Positions 1-7,130 of a stretch of 64,000 nt of DNA are shown piece by piece. A program made the translations under genes and the position numbers. Source of the stretch: an uncultured Bacillaceae bacterium (GTDB lineage Bacteria > Bacillota > Bacilli > Bacillales > Bacillaceae_L); the NCBI GenBank assembly GCA_947497585.1, contig CANMHG010000001.1:186001-250000 (forward strand), in the 5' to 3' direction. Within the stretch, counting starts at the first letter, position 1. Every line of letters starts with the position of its first letter. The notes under the pieces were generated by a model. That model searched no databases. It worked only from the letters and a program-made list of their open reading frames with translations, and had not been told where the DNA came from.

Positions 1-507
1 CTTGTCCCAAGCGTGGAGAACGGTGCTGCCTTATTCGAGGCAATTAAAGAGCATGGCATGGAAGGTATTATTATGAAGCAAACTAATTCACCACATATTC
101 TAGGTGGTGCAAAGAAGGATTATTGGTTAAAAGTAAAAAATTATCGTGATATTTTCGCGATTATTGGTGGTTTTACATTACGAGCAGGAACAGTGAACGC
201 AGTACTGCTAGGAGTTTATCATGAGAATAAGTTTGTCTATATTGGTCACACAGGTACCGGCAAGTTATCAACCCAAGACTGGAAAGACCTTACAGCCGTA
301 CTAAAACAAATTGAGATCGAACAATCTCCATTTGTAAATCTTCCAAATTCATCAGCTACATACTGGGTGGAACCAAAAATTACGACGAAGATTATGTTTG
401 CTGAATGGACTGAAGGGATGTCACTACGACAGCCTAGTATTCAGGCATTCGTAGATGTACCAGAAAGTGAATGTACGCTTTTTCAGGAACAAGACCGATC
501 GGAGTAG
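1..507 (+). CDS. ATP-dependent DNA ligase, C-terminal part (5' truncated by window edge)
   Basis: The reading frame is open from base 1, so the gene starts upstream and only the last 168 codons are present. It shows ligase motif IV (EGIIMK) and motif V (WLKVKN), followed by an OB-fold-like C-terminal region ending in the MSLRQPSIQAF type of segment seen in LigD-type ligases. Such enzymes seal nicks using ATP and, with Ku, act in non-homologous end joining, notably in spores. No primase/polymerase domain follows the ligase domain, unlike B. subtilis LigD, so this is either a stand-alone ligase or one whose other domains lie N-terminal. Family certain; subtype uncertain. Confidence 0.88.
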   Translation, partial: LVPSVENGAALFEAIKEHGMEGIIMKQTNSPHILGGAKKDYWLKVKNYRDIFAIIGGFTLRAGTVNAVLLGVYHENKFVYIGHTGTGKLSTQDWKDLTAVLKQIEIEQSPFVNLPNSSATYWVEPKITTKIMFAEWTEGMSLRQPSIQAFVDVPESECTLFQEQDRSE

Positions 508-542
508 AGTCATAATAAGGTGAATTTGGTAATATCAAAAAG

Positions 543-572
543 CTCACTAGTATTCCAACTAGTGAGTTTTTT
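543..572 (+). terminator. Intrinsic terminator after the DNA ligase gene
   Basis: Perfect 9-bp stem (CTCACTAGT / ACTAGTGAG) with a 6-nt loop, followed by six T. It lies 36 bases past the ligase stop codon. Confidence 0.85.
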
Positions 573-662
573 GATAACATAATTACTTTTTAAAGTAATT
601 TTAATTGCCTTTAAGGGTAATTTAGTTTATTATTGTGGTAACTATGGAAGGAGTTGGAAGTA

Positions 663-1712
663 GTGGACCAAATAAGACTAAATGTCCCTTTGTTACGAAA
701 AAGAGTACCAAATCTTACAGCAGCTGCGCGTTCAGTTGGCCTTCGACCGGCAACTGTCTCGAATCTTTGCACAGGGAAAATTCCAATTGAGCGTGCGGAA
801 GTTCGAACACTTATTGCCCTAGCAACAATAGCTGAATGTTCGCTAGATGAATTAATCCTTCGGGGACATGGAGGAGAGATGATTGAAACAGGTATTAAGG
901 TAGTGGACTTTTTTGCACCGTTAGTTTCTAGAGGTATTAATGGATTTGTTGCACGGCCGGGGATGGGGCAACTTGTTTTACTCGCAGAGATGTTCAAAAG
1001 ATTATCTGACAAGGGGTATGAGACAGTGTTCTTATTATCAACTAATGCCGACCCTGGAGTGAGCGATGTTATAGAGGTTGCTTCAAACGTCTGTAACAAT
1101 GTAGAAGAAGTGTACAACCATATCCTAAAAATAGGACAGAATCAAGAGGTAGCTCTTGCTACAGATCGTTCACTTGTGTTGAATGGCGAGTTATATACAC
1201 TTTATGATCGTTTACATAAGAAAGGCATTGAACTCATAACGACCTTCTTAGTGGATCCCCGTGGTGATGCGGTTGATGAAGAGGAGCCATTTGGGCCATT
1301 AGAATCACTATGGCAATTTGATGCAGATTTAGCCTCAAGAAGAATGTATCCTTCAGTCAATCCAATTCAATCCACTTCTGTAATTATTGAAGATTCACAG
1401 TTAGAACCTAGCCATAACCTCTTACTACAACGAGCGAGAAAGTTATTAAGACGTTATCGTGAATTAAGATTTTTAGTTAATGCAGTTGGATTTGAAAAGT
1501 TACCTTTCTTAGATATGCAGGTGTATATGAGGGGAGAACGATTAGAGGCTTACCTAACACAACCATTTTTTGTTGCTGAAAGCTTTACAAATAAACCTGG
1601 TGAATATGTTAAACTACAGGACACACTCAGAGACGTCCAACAAATTATTGATGGTGCATTAGATGATATTGATGCTACGGAATTTTCTTACATAGGAAAA
1701 TTACATATTTAG
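663..1712 (+). CDS. XRE-type HTH fused to a degenerate F1-ATPase beta-subunit-like domain
   Basis: Residues about 18-65 form an XRE-like helix-turn-helix (AAARSVGLRPATVSN). From about residue 75 to the end the chain follows ATP synthase beta: ETGIKVVDFFAPL, then the P-loop region, MYPSVNPIQSTS, LLRRYREL, and TQPFFVAESFTNKPGEYVKL near the C terminus. The P-loop reads GMGQLVL where beta has GVGKTVL, so the phosphate-binding lysine and threonine are lost. The GERTREG and Walker B segments and the DELSEED loop are not recognisable. Catalysis is therefore unlikely, and a DNA-binding regulator built on a dead rotary-ATPase fold is the best reading. The GTG at 663 lies 9 bases after GGAAGGAG; the upstream in-frame TTG at 654 abuts that Shine-Dalgarno and is less likely. 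Only 11 bases separate it from the next gene. Function unknown. Confidence 0.85.
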   Translation: MDQIRLNVPLLRKRVPNLTAAARSVGLRPATVSNLCTGKIPIERAEVRTLIALATIAECSLDELILRGHGGEMIETGIKVVDFFAPLVSRGINGFVARPGMGQLVLLAEMFKRLSDKGYETVFLLSTNADPGVSDVIEVASNVCNNVEEVYNHILKIGQNQEVALATDRSLVLNGELYTLYDRLHKKGIELITTFLVDPRGDAVDEEEPFGPLESLWQFDADLASRRMYPSVNPIQSTSVIIEDSQLEPSHNLLLQRARKLLRRYRELRFLVNAVGFEKLPFLDMQVYMRGERLEAYLTQPFFVAESFTNKPGEYVKLQDTLRDVQQIIDGALDDIDATEFSYIGKLHI

Positions 1713-1723
1713 GAGGTTAGAAC

Positions 1724-2545
1724 ATGCTAGTATGCGATTCAGGTATTGCAAAAATAAATGAAGCAACTATTTATTATGAGGTTGTAGGGGAAGGAAAACC
1801 CTTATTACTTATTCATGGATTGCCGATTAATTCAAGAATGTGGGACAAACAGGTTGAAGAGTTATCCAAACAATATAAAGTTATTCGCTTTGACCTACCT
1901 GGTTACGGAAAATCAGGTGCTCATGATAATGACTTTTCATTTGTGGAAGATCTTAAGGGTTTACTAGATTATTTGAAAATTGAAACTGTCTCAATTATTG
2001 GATTATCAGTTGGTGGGCAAATTGGTATTGACTTCTCGTTAGAATATCCGGAAAAAGTACATTCTCTAGTTTTAGCTTCTAATGGAATAATGGGGTGGAC
2101 TGAATTTTCATCGGAGAGAAAACACTTTAATGAAAAAATAAATTTATCCTATCAAGAAGAAAATTTAGAAAAAACGATTGAGCTTATGTGCAATGGGTGG
2201 GTAATAGGGCCTAATAGGGTTCAAGATATGGTTTCAAAGGATATAGTGAGCTTATTTGCGGAAATGATAAAAGAAACATATGCAAAGGAAAAAGGAAAGG
2301 GAAGGATGCTTCTCCCAAAAACGAACTCTATTGAGAGAGTAGAAGAAATTAAGATTCCTACCTTACTAGTTACCTCTGAGTTTGATTTTCCTGAATTCAA
2401 AAAAATAGCATTCTATCTGCATGAAAAAATAGAAGGATCTAAAATCGAAAATATTTCTGGAACTGCCCATATGTTAAACATGGAAAAACCAAAGGAATTT
2501 AACGCAACGGTTTTAGGCTTTCTTACAGGAGTATACTCAATCTAA
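1724..2545 (+). CDS. Alpha/beta-hydrolase
   Basis: A 273-residue alpha/beta-hydrolase fold protein. Visible are the oxyanion-hole region LLLIHGLP, the nucleophile elbow GLSVGG (Ser in G-x-S-x-G), an acidic residue in SEFDFPE, and the late His in GTAHMLNMEKP, giving a complete Ser-Asp-His triad. No signal peptide, so it is cytoplasmic. It starts 11 bases after the HTH/F1-beta-like gene with AGGAGG in the gap, so the two are probably one transcript. The substrate (ester, lactone or peptide-like) cannot be told from sequence. Confidence 0.88.
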   Translation: MLVCDSGIAKINEATIYYEVVGEGKPLLLIHGLPINSRMWDKQVEELSKQYKVIRFDLPGYGKSGAHDNDFSFVEDLKGLLDYLKIETVSIIGLSVGGQIGIDFSLEYPEKVHSLVLASNGIMGWTEFSSERKHFNEKINLSYQEENLEKTIELMCNGWVIGPNRVQDMVSKDIVSLFAEMIKETYAKEKGKGRMLLPKTNSIERVEEIKIPTLLVTSEFDFPEFKKIAFYLHEKIEGSKIENISGTAHMLNMEKPKEFNATVLGFLTGVYSI

Positions 2546-2554
2546 TAAAGTAAT

Positions 2555-2576
2555 GCACACCTTTTGAAAGGTGTGC
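2555..2576. terminator. Hairpin between convergent genes
   Basis: Ten-base-pair stem GCACACCTTT / AAAGGTGTGC with a 2-nt nominal loop, between the hydrolase (+) and the M42 peptidase (-). T-runs are short on both sides, so termination strength is uncertain; it could serve both strands. Confidence 0.6.
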
Positions 2577-2584
2577 AGTCTTCA

Positions 2585-3664
2585 TCATTTAATAAAATTC
2601 ATATCTCCCCAGAACTCAACATCACTGACCATTCGTGTTAGCAGCGTTAGACCTTTCTCAAAGTCATTTAAATCAGCAACCTCGACTGGAGAGTGAGAGT
2701 ATCTGCGTGCGAAAGTGATTGCTCCAGTAAGGATGCCTTCACGCTCAAGATGAACTGCTGCCGCATCAGTTGTTGCACCAGTCATTACTGCAAGTTGGTA
2801 AGGCATGTCCAACTCATCTGCATATTTTAAAATCAATTCTTTCATTTGTGGCGACATAATATTTCCGCGAACAGATCCACCAGCCAGTGCAGGGATAACT
2901 GGTCCACGTCCGATTCCAATCGGATATCCACTAGAAAGGCTGTCAGGTGTATCTGCACAAGGGATTGTATCAAGAACAAGAGCATAATCAGGGTTTACTT
3001 TATAGGAAGCGACTTTTGCCCCACGTAATCCAACTTCTTCCTGGACAGCTATTACACCAACAAGTGTTCCACTAAAGTTACGATTAGCTAAAGCTTTAAA
3101 TAACTCTAAAACAAGAACACAGCAGCTTCTGTTATCAATAGCCTTACCACATATCAAATCTTTATTTGAGAACTGTTCTAGATCACTTATGTACGTAATT
3201 TGGTCACCAATTTTTATTCCCATTTCTTTAACATCTGCTTTAGAGGAAGCTCCTACATCCACATACAATTCATAAATTGAAGGAGTTTTTTTACGCTCCT
3301 CAGGTGTCTGAAGATGACCAGCTTTAACGCCAATTACACCGAAATGACCGTTTACATTTACTTTTCGACCTACCATTAAAGCTTCAATCATTCCACCAGT
3401 TCGTTCTATTCTTATAAAACCCCGTTCATCTATATCTCTTACAACACAGCCAATTTCATCTGAGTGTGCTGAAACCATCACAGTAGGACCAGGCTTACTT
3501 CCGTGTAGATATGTATATATATTACCCATATGATCTACTTCAACTCGGTCTGAGTGGGGGGTAAACCACTCTACTAATTTTTTTACGACTAGCATTTCTT
3601 GGCCAGGAGCACCTTGAATGCTTGCTAATTCTTTTAATTGTTCAAAGAATGATTGTTTAAACAT
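2585..3664 (-). CDS. M42-family metallo-aminopeptidase
   Basis: A 359-residue cytoplasmic peptidase of the M42 family (glutamyl aminopeptidase/FrvX/YtoP-like), which trims short peptides as a large oligomer with two divalent metals. Family metal and catalytic motifs are all present: AHSDEIG, AIDNRS, QEEVGLRGA, LDTIPC and the final SHSPVE. The length is normal for the family. The start is an ATG preceded by AGGAGG. The gene stands alone on the minus strand, convergent with the hydrolase. Paralogues in Bacillus (YtoP, YsdC) are similar enough that I do not assign a symbol. Confidence 0.92.
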   Translation of the reverse strand: MFKQSFFEQLKELASIQGAPGQEMLVVKKLVEWFTPHSDRVEVDHMGNIYTYLHGSKPGPTVMVSAHSDEIGCVVRDIDERGFIRIERTGGMIEALMVGRKVNVNGHFGVIGVKAGHLQTPEERKKTPSIYELYVDVGASSKADVKEMGIKIGDQITYISDLEQFSNKDLICGKAIDNRSCCVLVLELFKALANRNFSGTLVGVIAVQEEVGLRGAKVASYKVNPDYALVLDTIPCADTPDSLSSGYPIGIGRGPVIPALAGGSVRGNIMSPQMKELILKYADELDMPYQLAVMTGATTDAAAVHLEREGILTGAITFARRYSHSPVEVADLNDFEKGLTLLTRMVSDVEFWGDMNFIK

Positions 3665-3820
3665 GGTTAACCTCCTAAGTAATAATAATAGTTTTAATTT
3701 TCACACAAAATAGCTGAGTTTGCAATTAGAAGGCATTTATCTAGATTTTTTGATTCACGAGTACAATAGGATGAGAGGGGAATGCTAACCACATATAAAT
3801 GAAAGTTGAGGTGTTAAGGT

Positions 3821-3991
3821 TTGAGCAATAAAGATGAAAATCAATTATTTCCAGACGAAGTTGTTGAACTGAAAGATGAAGGTGAACTTGAGATAGAGGA
3901 TAATCGAGGTATAATTGAGTTCGCTGAAGAATTGTCTGATGGTGGAGAACGAGATGAGATTATAAAGGAACAACGAAAAAGCTCGAAGTGA
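3821..3991 (+). CDS. Small acidic hypothetical protein (56 aa)
   Basis: The reading frame starts with TTG (MSNKDENQLF...) and ends with ...KEQRKSSK. GAGGTG lies 7 bases before the TTG, and a strong terminator hairpin follows the stop at once, so this is a plausible free-standing small gene. The product is very rich in Glu and Asp, with no membrane segment and no cysteine. I do not recognise the family. Being next to a spore-protein gene suggests, but does not show, a sporulation role. Confidence 0.6.
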   Translation: MSNKDENQLFPDEVVELKDEGELEIEDNRGIIEFAEELSDGGERDEIIKEQRKSSK

Positions 3992-4004
3992 GTAACTTCG
4001 AGCT
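3980..4004. terminator. Bidirectional terminator hairpin
   Basis: Perfect 9-bp stem AGCTCGAAG / CTTCGAGCT with a 7-nt loop, an A-run before it and T-rich sequence after it. It sits between the stop of the small acidic gene (+) and the end of the sspH-like gene (-), so it can serve both. Confidence 0.75.
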
Positions 4005-4011
4005 TTGTTCT

Positions 4012-4191
4012 TTATCCTTCTACTAATTCATCAGCAGGTAATTGCATAAGGTCTTCAGGATTTGTTTCTGGTCTTATGCTTACTGTGTTGTTTGTTTCAT
4101 CCGTTTCTATCAAACGTACTGCAACACCATTATAAGTTACTCTTATCTCTTCAGGGGATGAAATTATTTGCCTGGCACGGTTTAAATCCAT
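4012..4191 (-). CDS. sspH: Small acid-soluble spore protein, H type
   Basis: A 59-residue protein matching the SspH family: MDLNRARQIISSPEE at the N terminus, VTYNGVAVRL in the middle and ...NPEDLMQLPADELVEG at the end, a typical length. H-type SASPs are minor proteins of the spore core, made in the forespore. Two in-frame ATGs are possible. The one at 4200 lies only 2 bases from the AAGGAG, while the one at 4191 lies 11 bases away and gives the family's usual N terminus, so I chose 4191. Transcribed alone. Confidence 0.85.
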   Translation of the reverse strand: MDLNRARQIISSPEEIRVTYNGVAVRLIETDETNNTVSIRPETNPEDLMQLPADELVEG

Positions 4192-4262
4192 TGAAATCAT
4201 GTCTCCTTATTATGTATTGGTACTTCCTAATCATTTTTTTCAATAATCATTGTTTTTATGCA

Positions 4263-4562
4263 TTAAATTGCTTCTGCTTCAGAATCTAGGAGAGCAGATT
4301 TTATAGTGGAAACTGACAAGATTTGATTCATTATGTCATGGATAAGTTCTTCAGAATACATAGATTGAACATCTTCAAGTCTTTCTGTTCTCTTGTTATA
4401 GACAAGAAATTGTATACAATGCTCTGTGGCCGACTCACTTTTTATTCTCATGGTAAAATTTCTACAATCCTCCGGTTCACTTGCATGTGTAAATGTGGCT
4501 TGAATGATAGAATGATTTACTCTATTCGTAATATTTGATATAACTAGATTTGTTATTAACAT
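4263..4562 (-). CDS. Hypothetical protein (99 aa)
   Basis: Not recognised. The product begins MLITNLVISNITNRVNHSII and ends in ...SALLDSEAEAI; it is soluble, mixed alpha/beta in appearance, with two cysteines and no signal peptide. An in-frame GTG at 4571 lies against the AAGG of the ribosome binding site, so the ATG at 4562 is the likelier start. It is separated from sspH by about 70 bases and diverges from the diguanylate cyclase gene, so the roughly 220-base gap holds both promoters. Confidence 0.65.
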   Translation of the reverse strand: MLITNLVISNITNRVNHSIIQATFTHASEPEDCRNFTMRIKSESATEHCIQFLVYNKRTERLEDVQSMYSEELIHDIMNQILSVSTIKSALLDSEAEAI

Positions 4563-4642
4563 GCGACCCACCGCCTTATACTCTCATCATTTCCGGTTTT
4601 GGCGGAATGTATACAAAGGTGTGGAAAGGGTCGTGTTGTTAT

Positions 4643-4650
4643 TTGTCGAA
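4643..4650 (+). promoter_or_regulatory. Candidate Spo0A box upstream of diguanylate cyclase gene
   Basis: TTGTCGAA, a perfect match to the core Spo0A binding box, inside TTTGTCGAAAT. It lies in the divergent intergenic region about 135 bases before the GGDEF gene. An 8-mer is expected by chance at about this rate in 64 kb, so placement rather than rarity is the argument. Confidence 0.45.
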
Positions 4651-4784
4651 ATGAATCGAAAACTTTTTCATAAAATAACCCAGAAAAGGAATAATTATTT
4701 TACGAATTATTGTAAAATTAAGTTTATCACATATATATATTACCAATTGTTAGGTATAAGTAGATTAGTAGAAGGAGAAATTCA

Positions 4785-6326
4785 ATGAGATTAAAAGCAA
4801 CTATAGTTTTTCCCTTCCTTGCGTTTATTCTAAGTATTCTCATTTCGATATTCATCCTACCACAAGTAGAAAATATTCCTGTTTTTATAACGGGAGTAGT
4901 CATGTTTTTAATACTTGTTACAATAATGGCTTCTTTACTAGATAAAAGTCGGTTAAGGGCTTTAAAACTAGAAGGTGAAAATGAATATTTAAAAAAGAGG
5001 GAAGAAAATTCTCTAGCAAGTATGTTTGATTCTGTATTAGACCTCGTATTTTTACTGGAGCTAAAAGATAATAAGATTTTTGTCTCTTCTGTAAACCGAA
5101 GTTTTCTGCGGATTACTGGAATTCCAAAGCAAAGAATGATTGGGACTCTTGCAGCTGAATGGTTTGGAGAAGAACTTGTTGAAAAATGTTTAGAAACCAT
5201 TAATACTGGGGTACCAGTCGAATATGAATCAACAGTCAGCTTTCCATTAGGTGAAAAACATTTAGAAACAACCATTCATCCGATTAAACATGAAAATGAA
5301 GCTACTGTCTCGTTAGTAGTCGTTTCTAAACCAGTCTCAGCTAGAAATAAAACAGTTGAAATGCTAAAGGAAACAGAAAATCACTTTCAGTTTATTACGG
5401 ATAACGCAACTGATATCATTATGAAGCTTTCAGCAGATTCGACCTTTCTTTATGTATCGCCTATTATTGAAAAGATACTTGGCGTAAAACCAAAGGATGT
5501 TCTTTTTTCAAATAACTCTTATGACTTTATCCACCCTGAAGATCATGAACAATGCTATATAAATCACCAAAAAATGCTAAATTCAGATGAAATTGTTACG
5601 TTTACATTCAGAGCGATTCGAAAAGACCATAAGATAATTTGGCTAGAATCCACTGGAAAAAGAATTGTAACTGAAGAAACAATCGAACTTATTTGTATTA
5701 CACGAGATATCACTGAACGACAGCTTTTAGAAAATGAGCTGATGAAAACAAATGAGTTGCTACAAAAAACTAATGAAAAGCTTGAACACTTATCTTATAT
5801 AGATGGGTTAACGAATGTGGGGAATAGAAGGAAGTTTGATATGACACTTTTAGCTAAATGGAAGGAGTATATCAATAAAGACCTCACGCTAGCATTATTA
5901 ATGTTTGATATTGATTGTTTTAAAGAATTTAATGATACATATGGACACATCAATGGCGATACATGCTTAAAGACAGTTGCAAAAACGGTGGACAGAATTG
6001 CAAATGAATATGGCGCAGAATTGTTCCGTTATGGAGGAGAAGAATTTATTATCCTTCTGCAGGGTGCTACTACGGAAGAAGTAAGCTTGTTAGGTAATGA
6101 TGTTGTCGCTGGGGTAAGGATGAGCGATATTCCTCATATATCTTCTACTGTCATAAATTGTGTAACAGTCAGTGTTGGAATTGTTTCTACAGACCTATTA
6201 AACAAAGAATCTGATCCTAATGCCTTAATTGATTATGCTGATAAGGCTTTGTACAATGCGAAAAACTCCGGTAAAAATCAAATTATGATTTACCAGGAAA
6301 ACGTATTAATGAAATCTTTTAAGTAA
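4785..6326 (+). CDS. Membrane PAS-PAS-GGDEF diguanylate cyclase
   Basis: A 513-residue protein with two N-terminal membrane helices (about 6-28 and 33-53), a short coiled linker, two PAS regions (about 75-190 and 195-315, the second closing with the usual DITERQ signature), and a GGDEF domain (about 340-505). The catalytic motif is GGEEF, with the metal-binding FDIDCFKEFND segment intact, so it should make c-di-GMP from two GTP. At the I-site position before GGEEF it has EYGA rather than RxxD, so product inhibition through that site is probably lost. Start ATG with AGAAGGAG. A Spo0A-like box lies upstream. Confidence 0.92.
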   Translation: MRLKATIVFPFLAFILSILISIFILPQVENIPVFITGVVMFLILVTIMASLLDKSRLRALKLEGENEYLKKREENSLASMFDSVLDLVFLLELKDNKIFVSSVNRSFLRITGIPKQRMIGTLAAEWFGEELVEKCLETINTGVPVEYESTVSFPLGEKHLETTIHPIKHENEATVSLVVVSKPVSARNKTVEMLKETENHFQFITDNATDIIMKLSADSTFLYVSPIIEKILGVKPKDVLFSNNSYDFIHPEDHEQCYINHQKMLNSDEIVTFTFRAIRKDHKIIWLESTGKRIVTEETIELICITRDITERQLLENELMKTNELLQKTNEKLEHLSYIDGLTNVGNRRKFDMTLLAKWKEYINKDLTLALLMFDIDCFKEFNDTYGHINGDTCLKTVAKTVDRIANEYGAELFRYGGEEFIILLQGATTEEVSLLGNDVVAGVRMSDIPHISSTVINCVTVSVGIVSTDLLNKESDPNALIDYADKALYNAKNSGKNQIMIYQENVLMKSFK

Positions 6327-6421
6327 AAAACATTACAAAAGTTCTATTTTTTAAAAAATAGTTGAAACTTTCCTTGTTTTCATCCGTCTAATTAACTAGA
6401 TAGAGGAAAGTGGGGATACTA

Positions 6422-6622
6422 ATGGAAAGTAAAAAAGTTAGATTAGAAAATGATTTGTATGAAGCATTTCTGTCAATCTACAAGGATATTGATCAGTTAG
6501 CAAGCCTTGTACATACTTCTAACCGTCTTCCCAAAAAAGAAGCTGAAATTTTTAAGGTCAAAAGTCACCTTAAACAAAGCGTTAAAGCAATTGAATTTTT
6601 AACAACAGAGCCACATAACTAA
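6422..6622 (+). CDS. Hypothetical small helical protein (66 aa)
   Basis: Not recognised. The product starts MESKKVRLENDLYEAFLSIY and is short, charged and helical, with no membrane segment. An in-frame GTG at 6410 overlaps the GAGGAAAG box, while the ATG at 6422 follows GGGG at a workable distance, so I use 6422. It stands alone between the diguanylate cyclase and a strong terminator. Confidence 0.6.
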   Translation: MESKKVRLENDLYEAFLSIYKDIDQLASLVHTSNRLPKKEAEIFKVKSHLKQSVKAIEFLTTEPHN

Positions 6623-6653
6623 AACGTCTAACTAATTGAGTAGACGTTTTTTT
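6621..6653 (+). terminator. Intrinsic terminator after the 66-aa gene
   Basis: Perfect 10-bp stem AAAACGTCTA / TAGACGTTTT around a 10-nt loop, followed by more T. The stop codon overlaps its first base. Confidence 0.88.
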
Positions 6654-6699
6654 ATTTGCACTAAATATGGGTCGTTCGTTTTGCTACTTCACTCAGAAA

Positions 6700-7033
6700 T
6701 AAAAAAACGAGCCGAATAGGCTCGTTTACGAAACTTTTTAACGTAACTATGTTATCTAATTACCAATAGCCGCGGTAATCTTCCTGGTAGTTTTACTTCT
6801 TAAACAACGAAAGCCCTACCTCTCTTCCGTCCTTACGGCTCCTTAGCCGATCCAGTGTGAATAAGTCTTGCATAAAAACCAACTTAACGGAATTGCCAAG
6901 ATATATAATAAATTATTAACTGTGCATATGTGAGATTCAGTGGTAATACCTTACATGACTAGCTAATTTATTTAATTTATGATAGTTTATTCATTAGTTA
7001 TATATAGTTACGCTAATGCGAAGAACAACAAGA
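6700..7033 (-). ncRNA. Candidate free-standing structured RNA, about 330 nt
   Basis: A gene-free stretch of about 500 bases with all the parts of an independent minus-strand transcript. A consensus sigma-A promoter predicts a start near 7032 and an intrinsic terminator ends it at about 6701. The ends pair: the RNA of 7004-7016 is complementary to that of 6738-6750 over 13 positions (9 perfect Watson-Crick, then one G-U and three more), and 6993-6997 with 6756-6760 continue inward. Inside are small hairpins, including ATTACC/GGTAAT at 6760-6780 and CGGCTAAGGAGCCG at 6835-6850. No open reading frame is convincing. It does not show the hallmarks I know of tmRNA, RNase P, SRP, 6S or common riboswitches. 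No minus-strand gene lies downstream, so a cis leader role is unlikely. Confidence 0.65.
6706..6726 (-). terminator. Terminator of the minus-strand RNA
   Basis: On the minus strand an 8-bp stem AACGAGCC / GGCTCGTT with a 5-nt loop is followed by seven T (plus-strand A at 6701-6707). Confidence 0.85.
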
Positions 7034-7038
7034 CTAAA

Positions 7039-7067
7039 TGTTACTCTATTTTTAACTATTTGTCAAC
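7039..7067 (-). promoter_or_regulatory. Consensus sigma-A promoter for the minus-strand RNA
   Basis: Minus strand: -35 TTGACA (7067-7062), a 17-base spacer, -10 TAACAT (7044-7039). It points away from the histidine kinase gene, toward the gene-free stretch. Confidence 0.75.
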
Positions 7068-7130
7068 AGAATTCCATTTTTGGGAGATACTATACTAATA
7101 CAAAATGCTTATATATAAGTAGGTGCAAGT

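Noticed and set aside
611..1117. Long minus-strand open frame opposite the HTH/F1-beta-like gene
   Set aside because: No ribosome site, low-complexity Ser/Thr/Pro composition, and the plus-strand frame has clear domain matches.
4727..5275. 182-codon minus-strand frame
   Set aside because: Lies opposite the N-terminal part of the diguanylate cyclase, has no ribosome site and is a shadow frame.
6735..6800. T-box or riboswitch reading of the minus-strand RNA (ACCGCGG present)
   Set aside because: The T-box antiterminator consensus GGGTGG-N-ACCGCG is not met and no synthetase or other gene follows on that strand.
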